Below, in pieces: positions 1 through 6,733 of a DNA stretch of 11,029 nucleotides; position 1 is the first letter of the stretch, and each line of letters starts with the position of its first letter. The position numbers and the translations under genes were made by a program. Source of the DNA: Spirochaetaceae bacterium (GTDB taxonomy: Bacteria > Spirochaetota > Spirochaetia > Treponematales > Breznakiellaceae); NCBI GenBank assembly GCA_031268255.1, contig JAIRXO010000209.1:1-11029 (forward strand), in the 5' to 3' direction. The notes below the pieces were generated by a model. That model worked only from the letters and a program-made list of their open reading frames with translations, ran no database searches and had not been told where the DNA came from.

Positions 1-1720
1 TACAGAGGGCCGCCACAAAGCCGGCCATGAGCCCGTAAAAGCCCCGGGGAAGATCCCGTATACAGTGGGTAAGGGCCTTCCCTTTCCTGCTTGAAAGAAT
101 ACCGTACAGGGCCGCCGCCGCGCACAGATAGAAGAACGAAGAGCCCACCGACGAAAGGGAAAAAAGATCCTCAGGTACCGGGCTGTGTCCGGCGCCGAGA
201 AGTTCCGCGACAAAATTCCCCAGGGGGAAAGAAAAAATTCCCAGGAGGGCGCAGGGCAGGGCCCAGAGCAGCATGGCGGCCTTGATGGGAAAGCCTATGC
301 GGTAGGGGCTTTGGGGGATGCCATTGTGGTCAGGAGCCTCGTCCTCCCGCAGCGCGCCGGCGCTTTCAGCGGGCTTTCCAAAGAAGATGCGGCTCAGTTT
401 AATCATCGACGCCATGGTTCCGATACCCACAAGGCTTAACACAATGTACTTCCAGTGATACTGATGGAGGCTGTGGATAATGCCGTGTTTACTGGCAAAG
501 CCGGAAAAGGGCGGAACGGCGGCTATGGAAAGGGCGGCTATAAAGAACGAAATTACCGTAACGCCGGCGCGGTCCCCCGATCGGGAAAGAAATTTCGCCG
601 CGCCCCTATAGGCGTACACGTCCCGGTTATTCCCCGCGTCAATGGCGCTTCCAACGGTAAGAAAGAGGAGGCCCTTGAACATGGCGTGAAACGCCGCGTG
701 GAGAAAGGCCGCGGCAAGACCCAGGGGGCTCGCCAGCGCCCAGGCGCTTACCACATAGCCGACCTGGCTTATGGAGTGATAGGCCAGAAGCCTTTTGACA
801 TCACTCTGGGAAAGGGCCATGATAACCCCTCCAAGGGCGGTGAAAATTCCGATAAGCCCCAGGGTTTCCCAGAGGGGAGCGGCGATACGGCCCAGAACAC
901 CGCCTTCCCCGGTGAACTCAAGGAGGAATCTCCCCAGGGCGAAAAGAGGGGGTTTGAGGAGCATGCCGCAGCCCACTGCCGTTACCGCGTGGGGCGCCGA
1001 ACCGTGGGCGTCGGGCAGCCAGCCGGCCAGGGGCATCACCGCCACCCTGACCAGGGCCGCGGCGCAGATAGAGGCCAGGGAACAAAAGGCGGCGCTCCCT
1101 CCCCCGCCGGGAAGGGCGGCAAGGCCCTTTATTATACCCTGGTAGGAGAGGGACCCGGTAAGACGGTAAAAGCCGAACACACCCAAAAGAAAAAACATAA
1201 GGGACGCGGAACTTATGGCAAGATAGTTAAACGAAGCGAAAAAAGCCTTGGGCTTTTCGGCCAGCGCCACCAGGGCGTAGTTTGCTATGGCCAGAACTTC
1301 AAAACAGATAAAGAGGTTAAAGAGGTCGGCGCAGGACCCCATGCCCGCCATGGCCGAAGTCTGGATGAGAAAGAGGGTGGTAAAGAGACTCCCCCGGGGA
1401 CCGGCGCCTCTGGAATAAATCCAGACCACAAAAAGGGTGGAAAATCCCATCAGGTCAACAAGCCACGAAAGCCCGTCAAAACGCTGGGCAACGCCAAGTA
1501 TGCCGCCCCTGTTGCCGACTATATAGACCAGGCTCCCCTCACGCACTCTGGGCAGAAGGAAAAACAGGATGCAGAGGGGAAGCACAAGACCGATGAAGGC
1601 GGAAAGCCATTCAAGCGCGGCCTGGGCGCGCCCGGGTTTTACCTGTTTGACCGCGAGACCCACAGCCGCGCCCAGAAGGGGAAGCAGGACAAGGAGGACA
1701 GGAAGATTATCCGCGGTCAT
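1..1720 (-). CDS. mnhD: Mrp/Mnh cation:proton antiporter subunit D (partial, C-terminus beyond window)
   Basis: Proton-pumping membrane subunit of the Mrp/Mnh multisubunit Na+(K+)/H+ antiporter, homologous to NuoM/NuoN of complex I. My own translation from the ATG at 1720 gives 573 codons with no stop, so the C-terminus lies outside the window. The protein is almost entirely hydrophobic helices. Recognisable parts are F-E141-V in the helix 'LFNLFICFEVLAIANYAL' (the conserved transmembrane glutamate), 'GWLPDAHGSAPHA' (residues 233-245), 'LLKPPLFAL' with K256, and 'QSDVKRLLAYHSISQVGY' (305-322), all hallmarks of the Proton_antipo_M family. GGAG lies 7 nt before the ATG, and the start overlaps the end of mnhC by 14 nt. 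Odd points: Arg225 sits where the family usually has the helix-7 lysine, and the chain already exceeds the usual ~490-510 aa, with an extra hydrophobic segment near 560-573. Family assignment is secure; D rather than another NuoL/M/N-like paralogue is inferred from its position after C. Confidence 0.92.
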   Translation of the reverse strand, partial: MTADNLPVLLVLLPLLGAAVGLAVKQVKPGRAQAALEWLSAFIGLVLPLCILFFLLPRVREGSLVYIVGNRGGILGVAQRFDGLSWLVDLMGFSTLFVVWIYSRGAGPRGSLFTTLFLIQTSAMAGMGSCADLFNLFICFEVLAIANYALVALAEKPKAFFASFNYLAISSASLMFFLLGVFGFYRLTGSLSYQGIIKGLAALPGGGGSAAFCSLASICAAALVRVAVMPLAGWLPDAHGSAPHAVTAVGCGMLLKPPLFALGRFLLEFTGEGGVLGRIAAPLWETLGLIGIFTALGGVIMALSQSDVKRLLAYHSISQVGYVVSAWALASPLGLAAAFLHAAFHAMFKGLLFLTVGSAIDAGNNRDVYAYRGAAKFLSRSGDRAGVTVISFFIAALSIAAVPPFSGFASKHGIIHSLHQYHWKYIVLSLVGIGTMASMIKLSRIFFGKPAESAGALREDEAPDHNGIPQSPYRIGFPIKAAMLLWALPCALLGIFSFPLGNFVAELLGAGHSPVPEDLFSLSSVGSSFFYLCAAAALYGILSSRKGKALTHCIRDLPRGFYGLMAGFVAALC

Positions 1721-2054
1721 GTATCTTCTCCCTGAGTTCTTCGCAGTCAAGAGTCCCGTGTTCCCTGAAAAGCCTGTACGCCAGGGTCAGGGCCACAATG
1801 GAAATACAGACCCCAACCACTATGGCGGTAAGCATCAGGGCCTGGGGCAGGGGGTCAACATAGCTTTGCGGATCTTCGGCATACTGCATAAAGGGCGCGT
1901 ACTCCCCGGCCTTTATGCCTTCAACATTGAACAGTAGAAGCACGGCCATATTCATGATGGAAAGCGCGTAGACCTTTTTTATCAGATTGCGCCTGATGAT
2001 AAGACCCGCGAAACCGGCAAGAAAAAGCAGGGCCAGAAGAATACGCTCAACCAT
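1707..2054 (-). CDS. mnhC: Mrp/Mnh antiporter subunit C (NuoK-like)
   Basis: Small three-helix membrane subunit of the Mrp antiporter, homologous to NuoK. The 115-aa length is normal for the family. Hydrophobic helices lie at about residues 3-21, 28-44 and 72-96. The segment 'DPLPQALMLTAIVVG' (67-81) is the characteristic MnhC signature. The start at 2054 follows GGAGAG at 6 nt spacing and overlaps the stop of the mnhB-type gene by 8 nt; its own stop lies inside the start of mnhD. This indicates translational coupling within one operon. Nothing looks truncated or shifted. Confidence 0.95.
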   Translation of the reverse strand: MVERILLALLFLAGFAGLIIRRNLIKKVYALSIMNMAVLLLFNVEGIKAGEYAPFMQYAEDPQSYVDPLPQALMLTAIVVGVCISIVALTLAYRLFREHGTLDCEELREKIHDRG

Positions 2055-2754
2055 CGCTTCTCTCCATCATGAGGAGGCAGCTTACCGCAATGCCCGAACC
2101 TACCTTGAGTCCTATGACCATGTTAAACGCTATGATATATACGGCGGGATCAAGGGAGGAACCCTGTATGGGGTTTTCCAGAATCGCGTACCCGGCCAGG
2201 GGGCCGGAAAGGCAGAGGAGCAGTATGCCGAGGAAACTTACCATCTCTACCCGGTCCAGCATGACGCTTCCAAAAAGGGAATGACGGACATCAGGGCGGC
2301 CGTCCCTTCTCCCCAGGGCGATAAAGATAATCCCCGACGCCAGAACCACCCCTCCCTGAAAGCCCCCGCCGGGTGACTGGTGGCCAAAGAACATCAGGTA
2401 ACAGCCAAAGAGCAGTACCATGGGAGAAAGTTTTCCCGCGGTAAGGTCGATTATGCCGGTATGGACCCTGCGCGGAAAGGCCGTATCCCGTTTTTTGACG
2501 GCCCCCCTTCCCATTTTGATAAAGCCCACGGCGGCGCTTAAAGAAGCGAGGAGTACCGTAAGTTCCCCAAGGGTGTCGTAGGCCCGGTACCCCAGATACA
2601 CGGCGGCGACAAGATTCGGGGCGCCGGTATTGTTGTCCCTGACCAGGGTATCCCTGACCAGAACCGGCCAGGGGATTTCGGGAAGCACTATGGGGAAAAG
2701 CACCAGGGCGGTGAGGATTACGCAGATGATGCCCGCGGCCAGTTCCCGTTTCAC
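2047..2754 (-). CDS. mnhB: MbhE-like plus MrpB fusion subunit of the Mrp antiporter
   Basis: Integral membrane subunit of the Mrp complex, 235 aa from a GTG at 2754. I chose this start because the GTG overlaps the TGA of the preceding gene (GTGA) with GGAG 9 nt upstream; the same frame is open further upstream but there it is only a shadow of the neighbouring gene. Two modules are visible. Residues 1-82 carry 'NLVAAVYLGYRAYDTLGE' (47-64), which corresponds to MbhE and, in classical Mrp systems, to the C-terminal end of MrpA. Residues about 97-235 are MnhB-like, with 'FFGHQSPGGGFQGG' (122-135) and four hydrophobic helices. It is therefore a fused E-like/B-like protein rather than plain MrpB. 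The fusion reading rests on recognising both motifs in one uninterrupted frame; length and motif order agree. Confidence 0.9.
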   Translation of the reverse strand: MKRELAAGIICVILTALVLFPIVLPEIPWPVLVRDTLVRDNNTGAPNLVAAVYLGYRAYDTLGELTVLLASLSAAVGFIKMGRGAVKKRDTAFPRRVHTGIIDLTAGKLSPMVLLFGCYLMFFGHQSPGGGFQGGVVLASGIIFIALGRRDGRPDVRHSLFGSVMLDRVEMVSFLGILLLCLSGPLAGYAILENPIQGSSLDPAVYIIAFNMVIGLKVGSGIAVSCLLMMERSDG

Positions 2755-2984
2755 CGCCGGTCGCTCCGTTCTGTTACCCTGATGGCCCAGACATAAATGA
2801 TGGTGGAAAGCCCCGCCCCCACAGCCGCCTCGGTTATGGCCATATCGGGAGCGTGGCATATATAAAAGACCAGGGCCGCCGCGACGCTGGTTGCCGAAAG
2901 GGCTATGGTTCCGTAAAGCAGGTCCGGCGAGAAAAGGGCATATACCGAAAGCAGCAGGATGATAACCAGGATGGCCGGAATCAT
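2751..2984 (-). CDS. DUF4040 / MbhD-like small antiporter subunit
   Basis: Membrane protein of 77 aa with two or three hydrophobic helices, corresponding to the DUF4040 (MbhD) domain that in classical Mrp systems is the C-terminal part of MrpA. The motif 'PDMAITEAAVGAGL' (46-59) is the diagnostic conserved piece. The ATG at 2984 overlaps the mnhG stop (ATGA), with GGAGG 5 nt upstream. Its own TGA overlaps the GTG of the next gene. As a stand-alone gene between G and B it gives the operon an Mbh/Mbx-like order. The NuoL-like rest of MrpA is not in the window; it may lie beyond the left edge or be absent. Confidence 0.88.
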   Translation of the reverse strand: MIPAILVIILLLSVYALFSPDLLYGTIALSATSVAAALVFYICHAPDMAITEAAVGAGLSTIIYVWAIRVTERSDRR

Positions 2985-3328
2985 GTATCCTCCGGATCGG
3001 GGGCTTTTCTTCGCGGGGACAGCCAGGGGTCAATTCCCTGATACCAGGCGTAACGGGCTATGATGTGGGTTGCCGTAGGGCAGGATATAAAGAAGAAAAG
3101 AATAATCAGGACAATGCGGGCGGCGGTGGCCAGGTCCGGGGACACGCAGAGGGAGCCGAGAAACACGGAGAAACAGGCCGTCGTGGCCCCAAGGCCCGCC
3201 CCGTGAAGCCGCGTATAGGTGTCGGGAAAACGGAACAGCGAAACAGAACCGGCCAGGGCGGCGACACAGGCAATCGCGCAAAAAAACACCGCGCCCAGTT
3301 CCCGTATAAAGGTAAGAGTCTCCATCAT
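2981..3328 (-). CDS. mnhG: Mrp/Mnh antiporter subunit G
   Basis: Three-helix MnhG/PhaG family subunit of the antiporter, 115 aa. The signatures are 'FRFPDTYTRLHGAGLGAT' (32-49), the best-known MnhG motif, and 'SCPTATHIIARYAW' (82-95). Two consecutive ATG codons (3328 and 3325) are possible; GAGG lies 4 or 7 nt upstream, and the first ATG overlaps the TGA of mnhF (ATGA). The frame is open further upstream, but that part overlaps mnhF and has no family resemblance. The C-terminal tail (about 104-115) is short, charged and proline-rich. Normal length and intact motifs. Confidence 0.94.
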   Translation of the reverse strand: MMETLTFIRELGAVFFCAIACVAALAGSVSLFRFPDTYTRLHGAGLGATTACFSVFLGSLCVSPDLATAARIVLIILFFFISCPTATHIIARYAWYQGIDPWLSPRRKAPDPEDT

Positions 3329-3603
3329 CAATCCTCTTTTTTTTCCCTGATAAAACTCGCGATGCCCAGAAGCCCCAGAAAGCCGAAGATATCGTAAATC
3401 AGGGCAACATCCAGATAGGGGCTCCTGCCTTCCATAACCCCGAAAAGCACCAGAGAGGCCAGTACCAGAGAGGTAAGCAGGGCCAGGGCGGTAAGCCTGT
3501 CCGAGCCACGGGGCCCCAGCATGATACGCGCCACGGAAAAAAGGGAACAAACGAGCAGAACCCGTATGGTCCAGACAAAACAAAGAGACGCCCAGGCACT
3601 CAT
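3328..3603 (-). CDS. mnhF: Mrp/Mnh antiporter subunit F
   Basis: MnhF/MrpF family membrane subunit, 91 aa from the ATG at 3603. Key segments are 'RIMLGPRGSDRLTAL' (26-40), containing the conserved G-P-x-x-x-D-R stretch, and 'YLDVALIYDIFGFLG' (63-77). Three hydrophobic helices fit the family. Two in-frame ATGs exist, at 3609 and 3603. I prefer 3603 because AGGAGG sits 8 nt before it (only 2 nt before 3609) and because it gives the ATGA overlap with the mnhE stop seen elsewhere in this operon. Ends with a charged tail, REKKED. Confidence 0.93.
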   Translation of the reverse strand: MSAWASLCFVWTIRVLLVCSLFSVARIMLGPRGSDRLTALALLTSLVLASLVLFGVMEGRSPYLDVALIYDIFGFLGLLGIASFIREKKED

Positions 3604-4112
3604 GACCATACCCTCCTGATGCCTTCTTCAAGAGAACCTTTTATTTCCTCTCCGGCCCGGCGGGAATGCCGGGTAGTGGCAAAGAGCCAATGAACTATGT
3701 AGTGATCGTCGTCCAGTTCCAGGGTCAGGGTATTGGGGGTAAAGGTGATGGAATGGGCCAGCGCGACCCTGGCAAGATCGGAACGCAGCCTGGTGCGGAA
3801 ATGAACCACCCGGGGATTGATGGTCCCGGAAAAAACAGCGCGGAACACGGCAAAACTCGAAACGTACATGGCGCGGACAAGCAGAAAAATATACCTCAGG
3901 GCGGGAATAAAGCTGGGTATCACCGAATGTTTACCCGCTTCATATTCTTCTATAAATACATCATAGGAAAGAAAGGCCATGCCCAGGGAAGCGGCAAGAC
4001 CGGCGAAAAAAGCATAGCCGGTCCACTGGGCGGAAAAGAGAAACCAGAGCAGAAAAAGGAATACCCAGGTCAGGAACGCCCGAAAGAGCTTCCATTTTTT
4101 TCCGGCATCCAC
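3600..4112 (-). CDS. mnhE: Mrp/Mnh antiporter subunit E
   Basis: MnhE/PhaE family subunit, 170 aa, the usual length. An N-terminal membrane half (helices about 12-28, 32-50 and 68-92) precedes a soluble C-terminal domain with 'NPRVVHFRTRL' (99-109) and 'HSITFTPNTLTLEL' (120-133), the family signature. The start is a GTG at 4112, only 3 nt after the stop of the EIIA-like gene; GGGAG lies 6 nt upstream and overlaps that stop codon. An ATG 4 nt inside is out of frame. This is the first structural gene of the antiporter part of the operon and directly follows two signalling genes. Confidence 0.94.
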   Translation of the reverse strand: MDAGKKWKLFRAFLTWVFLFLLWFLFSAQWTGYAFFAGLAASLGMAFLSYDVFIEEYEAGKHSVIPSFIPALRYIFLLVRAMYVSSFAVFRAVFSGTINPRVVHFRTRLRSDLARVALAHSITFTPNTLTLELDDDHYIVHWLFATTRHSRRAGEEIKGSLEEGIRRVWS

Positions 4113-4115
4113 GAT

Positions 4116-4571
4116 TTACTCCCGCTCATAGATGCGGGACGCCAGCGCCCCGGCGTCAGAGGCGGCGCGGAGGCTGTCCCTGAAATCCTGGTCATGGAGC
4201 AGCCGGGCCAGCTTGGACAGGAGCTTTAAGTGCGCGGCGGTCTCCCCCCGGGGACCGGCGATAAGAAAAATAAGGTCTACCTTCTGCCCGTCCTCGGCCT
4301 TAAAATCAACCCCCTGTTTCAGCGTCAGGGCCGCGAACACAAGGGAACTTACCGCCTCACAGAGCACATGGGGAACCGCTACGCCGTGCCCTATGCCGGT
4401 GGAAGCGAGAGCTTCCCGCCGGGTGATTTCGTCGCGCAGTTTTTCGGCGTCCAGAACCTTTCCGCCCCGGGAGAGTATATCAACAGCGGCGGAAATGGCG
4501 GCCGGTTTGTCCTTTACCTCCACCTGTACCGCCGCGGCAGCTTCATTAAAAATTTCCCTGAAATCAGCCAT
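4116..4571 (-). CDS. PTS EIIA type-2 (fructose/nitrogen-type) domain protein
   Basis: Single-domain phosphotransferase protein of 151 aa. The motif 'STGIGHGVAVPH' (57-68) is the EIIA-Fru/EIIA-Ntr active site, with His68 as the expected phosphoryl acceptor by alignment with His73 of E. coli PtsN. The conserved 'KVDLIFLIAGP' and 'HLKLLSKLARLL' segments follow. No EIIB or EIIC domain is attached or nearby, so it is more likely regulatory than sugar-transporting. It sits between a PII-like gene (8-nt gap) and mnhE (3-nt gap). AAGGAG overlaps the PII-like stop, 11 nt before the ATG. EIIA-Ntr proteins are known to regulate K+ transport in enterobacteria; a similar role in controlling this antiporter is inference. 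No HPr or EI gene is in view. Confidence 0.9.
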   Translation of the reverse strand: MADFREIFNEAAAAVQVEVKDKPAAISAAVDILSRGGKVLDAEKLRDEITRREALASTGIGHGVAVPHVLCEAVSSLVFAALTLKQGVDFKAEDGQKVDLIFLIAGPRGETAAHLKLLSKLARLLHDQDFRDSLRAASDAGALASRIYERE

Positions 4572-4579
4572 CGTTTTTG

Positions 4580-4927
4580 TTACTCCTTGCCCCCATCATG
4601 GTACAGACCGTGAGTCCAGTCAACCGGGAGTGTAAACATGATGCCGGTTCCCGGCTCGCTCAAGGGGCCTATGGCTTCTTCTATCAGCGGAAGCAGTGTG
4701 GCAATAACTTTTTCATCGGGAATAACCGAGAGTATGGTCTTGTTGTAGGGCTTATTCCCCTTCATGAAGTCCTTAAAGTCGGCGAAAAGCGGTATCTCGT
4801 AGGTGAGAAAACGGCCCATGCCTTCGGAATCCAGTATGGTCGCCCCCGGAACTCCGGCCTCCACATAGGCCCCCATCACTTCTTCGAGAAATTCTTCCTG
4901 GTTAAGAACAAACACCAAAAGTTTCAT
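4580..4927 (-). CDS. PII-like (GlnB-fold) signalling protein
   Basis: Small soluble protein, 115 aa, with the shape of the nitrogen-regulatory PII superfamily. It begins with a beta strand 'MKLLVFVLN', followed by 'EAGVPGATILDSEGMG' (23-38), a variable T-loop-like stretch (about 39-62), 'KTILSVIPDEKVIATLL' and the C-terminal 'EPGTGIMFTLPVD' (91-103). The canonical uridylylated-tyrosine context of GlnB/GlnK is not recognisable, so it is a PII-like relative rather than true GlnB. As first gene of the operon, ahead of an EIIA protein and the Mrp subunits, it probably senses a nucleotide or metabolite and modulates the antiporter (inference). There is no Shine-Dalgarno sequence before the ATG; a promoter sits just upstream, suggesting a nearly leaderless message. 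Confidence 0.78.
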   Translation of the reverse strand: MKLLVFVLNQEEFLEEVMGAYVEAGVPGATILDSEGMGRFLTYEIPLFADFKDFMKGNKPYNKTILSVIPDEKVIATLLPLIEEAIGPLSEPGTGIMFTLPVDWTHGLYHDGGKE

Positions 4928-4936
4928 ATATGGGCT

Positions 4937-4965
4937 ACTATTGGTCCGAATTCCCCTTTTGTCAA
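4937..4965 (-). promoter_or_regulatory. Promoter of the PII-like/EIIA/Mrp operon
   Basis: Reading the minus strand, a perfect -35 TTGACA (4960-4965) is separated by exactly 17 nt from AATAGT (4937-4942, 4 of 6 matches to TATAAT). Transcription would start near 4930, about 3 nt before the ATG at 4927, which explains the missing ribosome-binding site. It is the only good promoter upstream of the nine-gene operon. Confidence 0.6.
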
Positions 4966-4991
4966 GTTTTTTCGCATACCGGCAGGGGGGC

Positions 4992-5021
4992 GCGGAACCA
5001 ACGGCGGCGGAACCAGCGGCG
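4992..5021 (+). repeat. 15-bp tandem duplication in the divergent intergenic region
   Basis: Two adjacent 15-bp copies (4992-5006 and 5007-5021), beginning GCGGAACCA, differ at one position (A versus G at the tenth base). They lie between the two divergent promoters, in a stretch where the sequence is otherwise not coding. They could be binding sites for a regulator shared by gpmI and the Mrp operon, or simple slippage. Confidence 0.6.
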
Positions 5022-5025
5022 GGAC

Positions 5026-5065
5026 TTTCAACGACACGTTTTTTCCCTTATATTTTGAATAGGAG
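5026..5065 (+). promoter_or_regulatory. Candidate gpmI promoter and ribosome-binding site
   Basis: TTTCAA (5026-5031) and TATATT (5049-5054) are 17 nt apart and resemble -35/-10 boxes. The predicted start of transcription (~5061) coincides with AGGAG (5061-5065), which lies 6 nt before the GTG at 5072, so the leader would be very short. The -35 match is weak, so the promoter is tentative; the Shine-Dalgarno sequence is clear. Confidence 0.4.
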
Positions 5066-5071
5066 ACTATT

Positions 5072-6733
5072 GTGGAAGCGCTTAAAAAAAATCCCGCATG
5101 GAAGGGCCGCCGGGGTCCTGTGGTCCTGGTCATCATGGACGGTGTCGGCTATGGAAAATACAAAGAGGGAGACGCTGTCGCGGATTCCAAAATGAACCAC
5201 CTGGACAGCATAAGGGCAAAAAGTCCCCATACACGGCTCAAGGCCCACGGAAAGGCCGTTGGGCTTCCTTCCGACGCGGAGATGGGGAACAGCGAGGTCG
5301 GCCACAACGCCATGGGCTGCGGCAGGGTCTTTAGCCAGGGGGCGGCGCTGGTTTCCGCGTCCATTAAAAGCGGCGGCCTGTTCCGCGGTCAGGCATGGAA
5401 GGACATCACCGCCAATGTAACAGGGGGGGCGGCGCTGCACTTCATCGGCCTTTTTTCCGACGGCAATGTGCACAGCCATCTTGACCACCTCAAGGCCATG
5501 ATAGTTCAGGCAAAAAAAGAAGGGGTAAAAAAAGTCCGCGTTCACATACTTTTTGACGGCAGGGATGTAGGCGAAACAAGCGCCCTTGAGTATGTTGATC
5601 CTTTCGAGGTCTTTCTTAAAGAACAGAATACGGACGGCTTTGACGGGCGCATAGCATCAGGCGGCGGGCGCATGTGGATAACCATGGACCGTTACGGCGC
5701 CGACTGGACCATGGTCGAGCGGGGCTGGAAAACCCATGTACTCGGCGAAGGCAGGCAGTTTGCCACGGCCAGGGAAGCGGTGGAAACTTACCGGAAGGAA
5801 ATACCCGGCGTCATTGATCAGGACCTCAAGGAATTTGTCATTGCCAAAAACGGACAGCCTGTAGGCGCCATCAATGACGGCGACTCGGTTGTTTACTTTA
5901 ACTTCCGGGGCGACAGGGCCCTCGAAATCACCGCCGCCTTTGAGGAGGAAAACTTCGATAAGTTTGACCGGATAAAGCGTCCCAGGGTCGTCTATGCCGG
6001 CATGATGGAATACGACGGGGACCTTCATGTGCCCCGGCGCTACCTGGTAAGCCCGCCGGCCATAGACAGGACCATGGGCGAATACCTGGCTGCCACCGGT
6101 GTACGCAGCCTGGCGATTTCGGAAACCCAAAAATACGGCCATGTAACCTATTTTTTTAACGGAAACCGCAGCGGCAAGTTCAGCGAGGACCTTGAGGATT
6201 ATGAGGAAATAAAAAGCGATGTGGTTCCCTTTGAACAGCGCCCCTGGATGAAGTGCGCGGAAATAACCGACAGGGTGCTTACGGCCATCGCGTCGGGAAA
6301 ATTCGATTTTATCAGGCTGAACTATCCCAACGGCGACATGGTCGGCCATACCGGCGTATATCAGGCGGTAGTGTGTTCCATGGAATCCATGGACCTGCAG
6401 CTTGGCCGCCTCGCCGGGGCCGTTGACAAGGCCGGGGGCATCATGGTCATCACCGCAGATCACGGCAATTCGGACGACATGTACGAACACGGCAAAAACG
6501 GGGACGTGCTCCGCAAGGAGGACGGCAGTCCCAAAGCCAAAACCAGCCACAGCCTCAACCCCGTCCCCTGCCTCATCTACGATCCTGAATACAAGGGCGA
6601 ATACCTCAACGCGCCGCTTGACAAGAGCCTCAGAGAAGGGCTCGGCATAAGCTCCATAGCCGCCACCTGTATAGAACTTTTAGGCTATACGCCGCCAGAG
6701 GATTATGACCCGCCGGTTTTGAATTTCAACTAA
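5072..6733 (+). CDS. gpmI: 2,3-bisphosphoglycerate-independent phosphoglycerate mutase
   Basis: Cytosolic glycolytic/gluconeogenic enzyme that interconverts 3- and 2-phosphoglycerate with two catalytic metal ions (usually Mn2+) and a phosphoserine intermediate; alkaline-phosphatase superfamily. The 553-aa protein starts at GTG 5072, with AGGAG 6 nt upstream. Visible motifs in order: VIMDGVG (20-26, metal-binding D23), GNSEVGHNA (72-80, nucleophile S74), SDGNVHSH (129-136), FDGRD (161-165), GRMWITMDRY (199-208), FNFRGDRA (276-283), SETQKYGHVTYFFNG (350-364), NYPNGDMVGHTG (417-428), TADHGN (461-466) and TSHS (491-494). All catalytic positions appear present. It is about 40 aa longer than the common ~510-aa enzyme, with extra sequence at the N-terminus, around 366-395 and near the C-terminus. 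It is monocistronic as far as visible and divergent from the Mrp operon. Confidence 0.97.
   Translation: MEALKKNPAWKGRRGPVVLVIMDGVGYGKYKEGDAVADSKMNHLDSIRAKSPHTRLKAHGKAVGLPSDAEMGNSEVGHNAMGCGRVFSQGAALVSASIKSGGLFRGQAWKDITANVTGGAALHFIGLFSDGNVHSHLDHLKAMIVQAKKEGVKKVRVHILFDGRDVGETSALEYVDPFEVFLKEQNTDGFDGRIASGGGRMWITMDRYGADWTMVERGWKTHVLGEGRQFATAREAVETYRKEIPGVIDQDLKEFVIAKNGQPVGAINDGDSVVYFNFRGDRALEITAAFEEENFDKFDRIKRPRVVYAGMMEYDGDLHVPRRYLVSPPAIDRTMGEYLAATGVRSLAISETQKYGHVTYFFNGNRSGKFSEDLEDYEEIKSDVVPFEQRPWMKCAEITDRVLTAIASGKFDFIRLNYPNGDMVGHTGVYQAVVCSMESMDLQLGRLAGAVDKAGGIMVITADHGNSDDMYEHGKNGDVLRKEDGSPKAKTSHSLNPVPCLIYDPEYKGEYLNAPLDKSLREGLGISSIAATCIELLGYTPPEDYDPPVLNFN

Noticed and set aside
455..1735. Long plus-strand open frame of 426 codons
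   Set aside because: Lies entirely opposite mnhD. Its product is Gly/Lys-rich low-complexity sequence without family resemblance, whereas the minus strand reads as a conserved membrane protein.
2755..3033. Upstream extension of the mnhB frame to an ATG at 3033
   Set aside because: It overlaps the DUF4040 and mnhG genes in another frame and has no hydrophobic or conserved character; the GTG at 2754 has the GTGA overlap and a ribosome-binding site.
4992..5021. CRISPR-like repeat
   Set aside because: Only two adjacent copies with no spacers.
5657..6550. Minus-strand open frame of 297 codons inside gpmI
   Set aside because: Antisense shadow of gpmI, which has all catalytic motifs on the plus strand.
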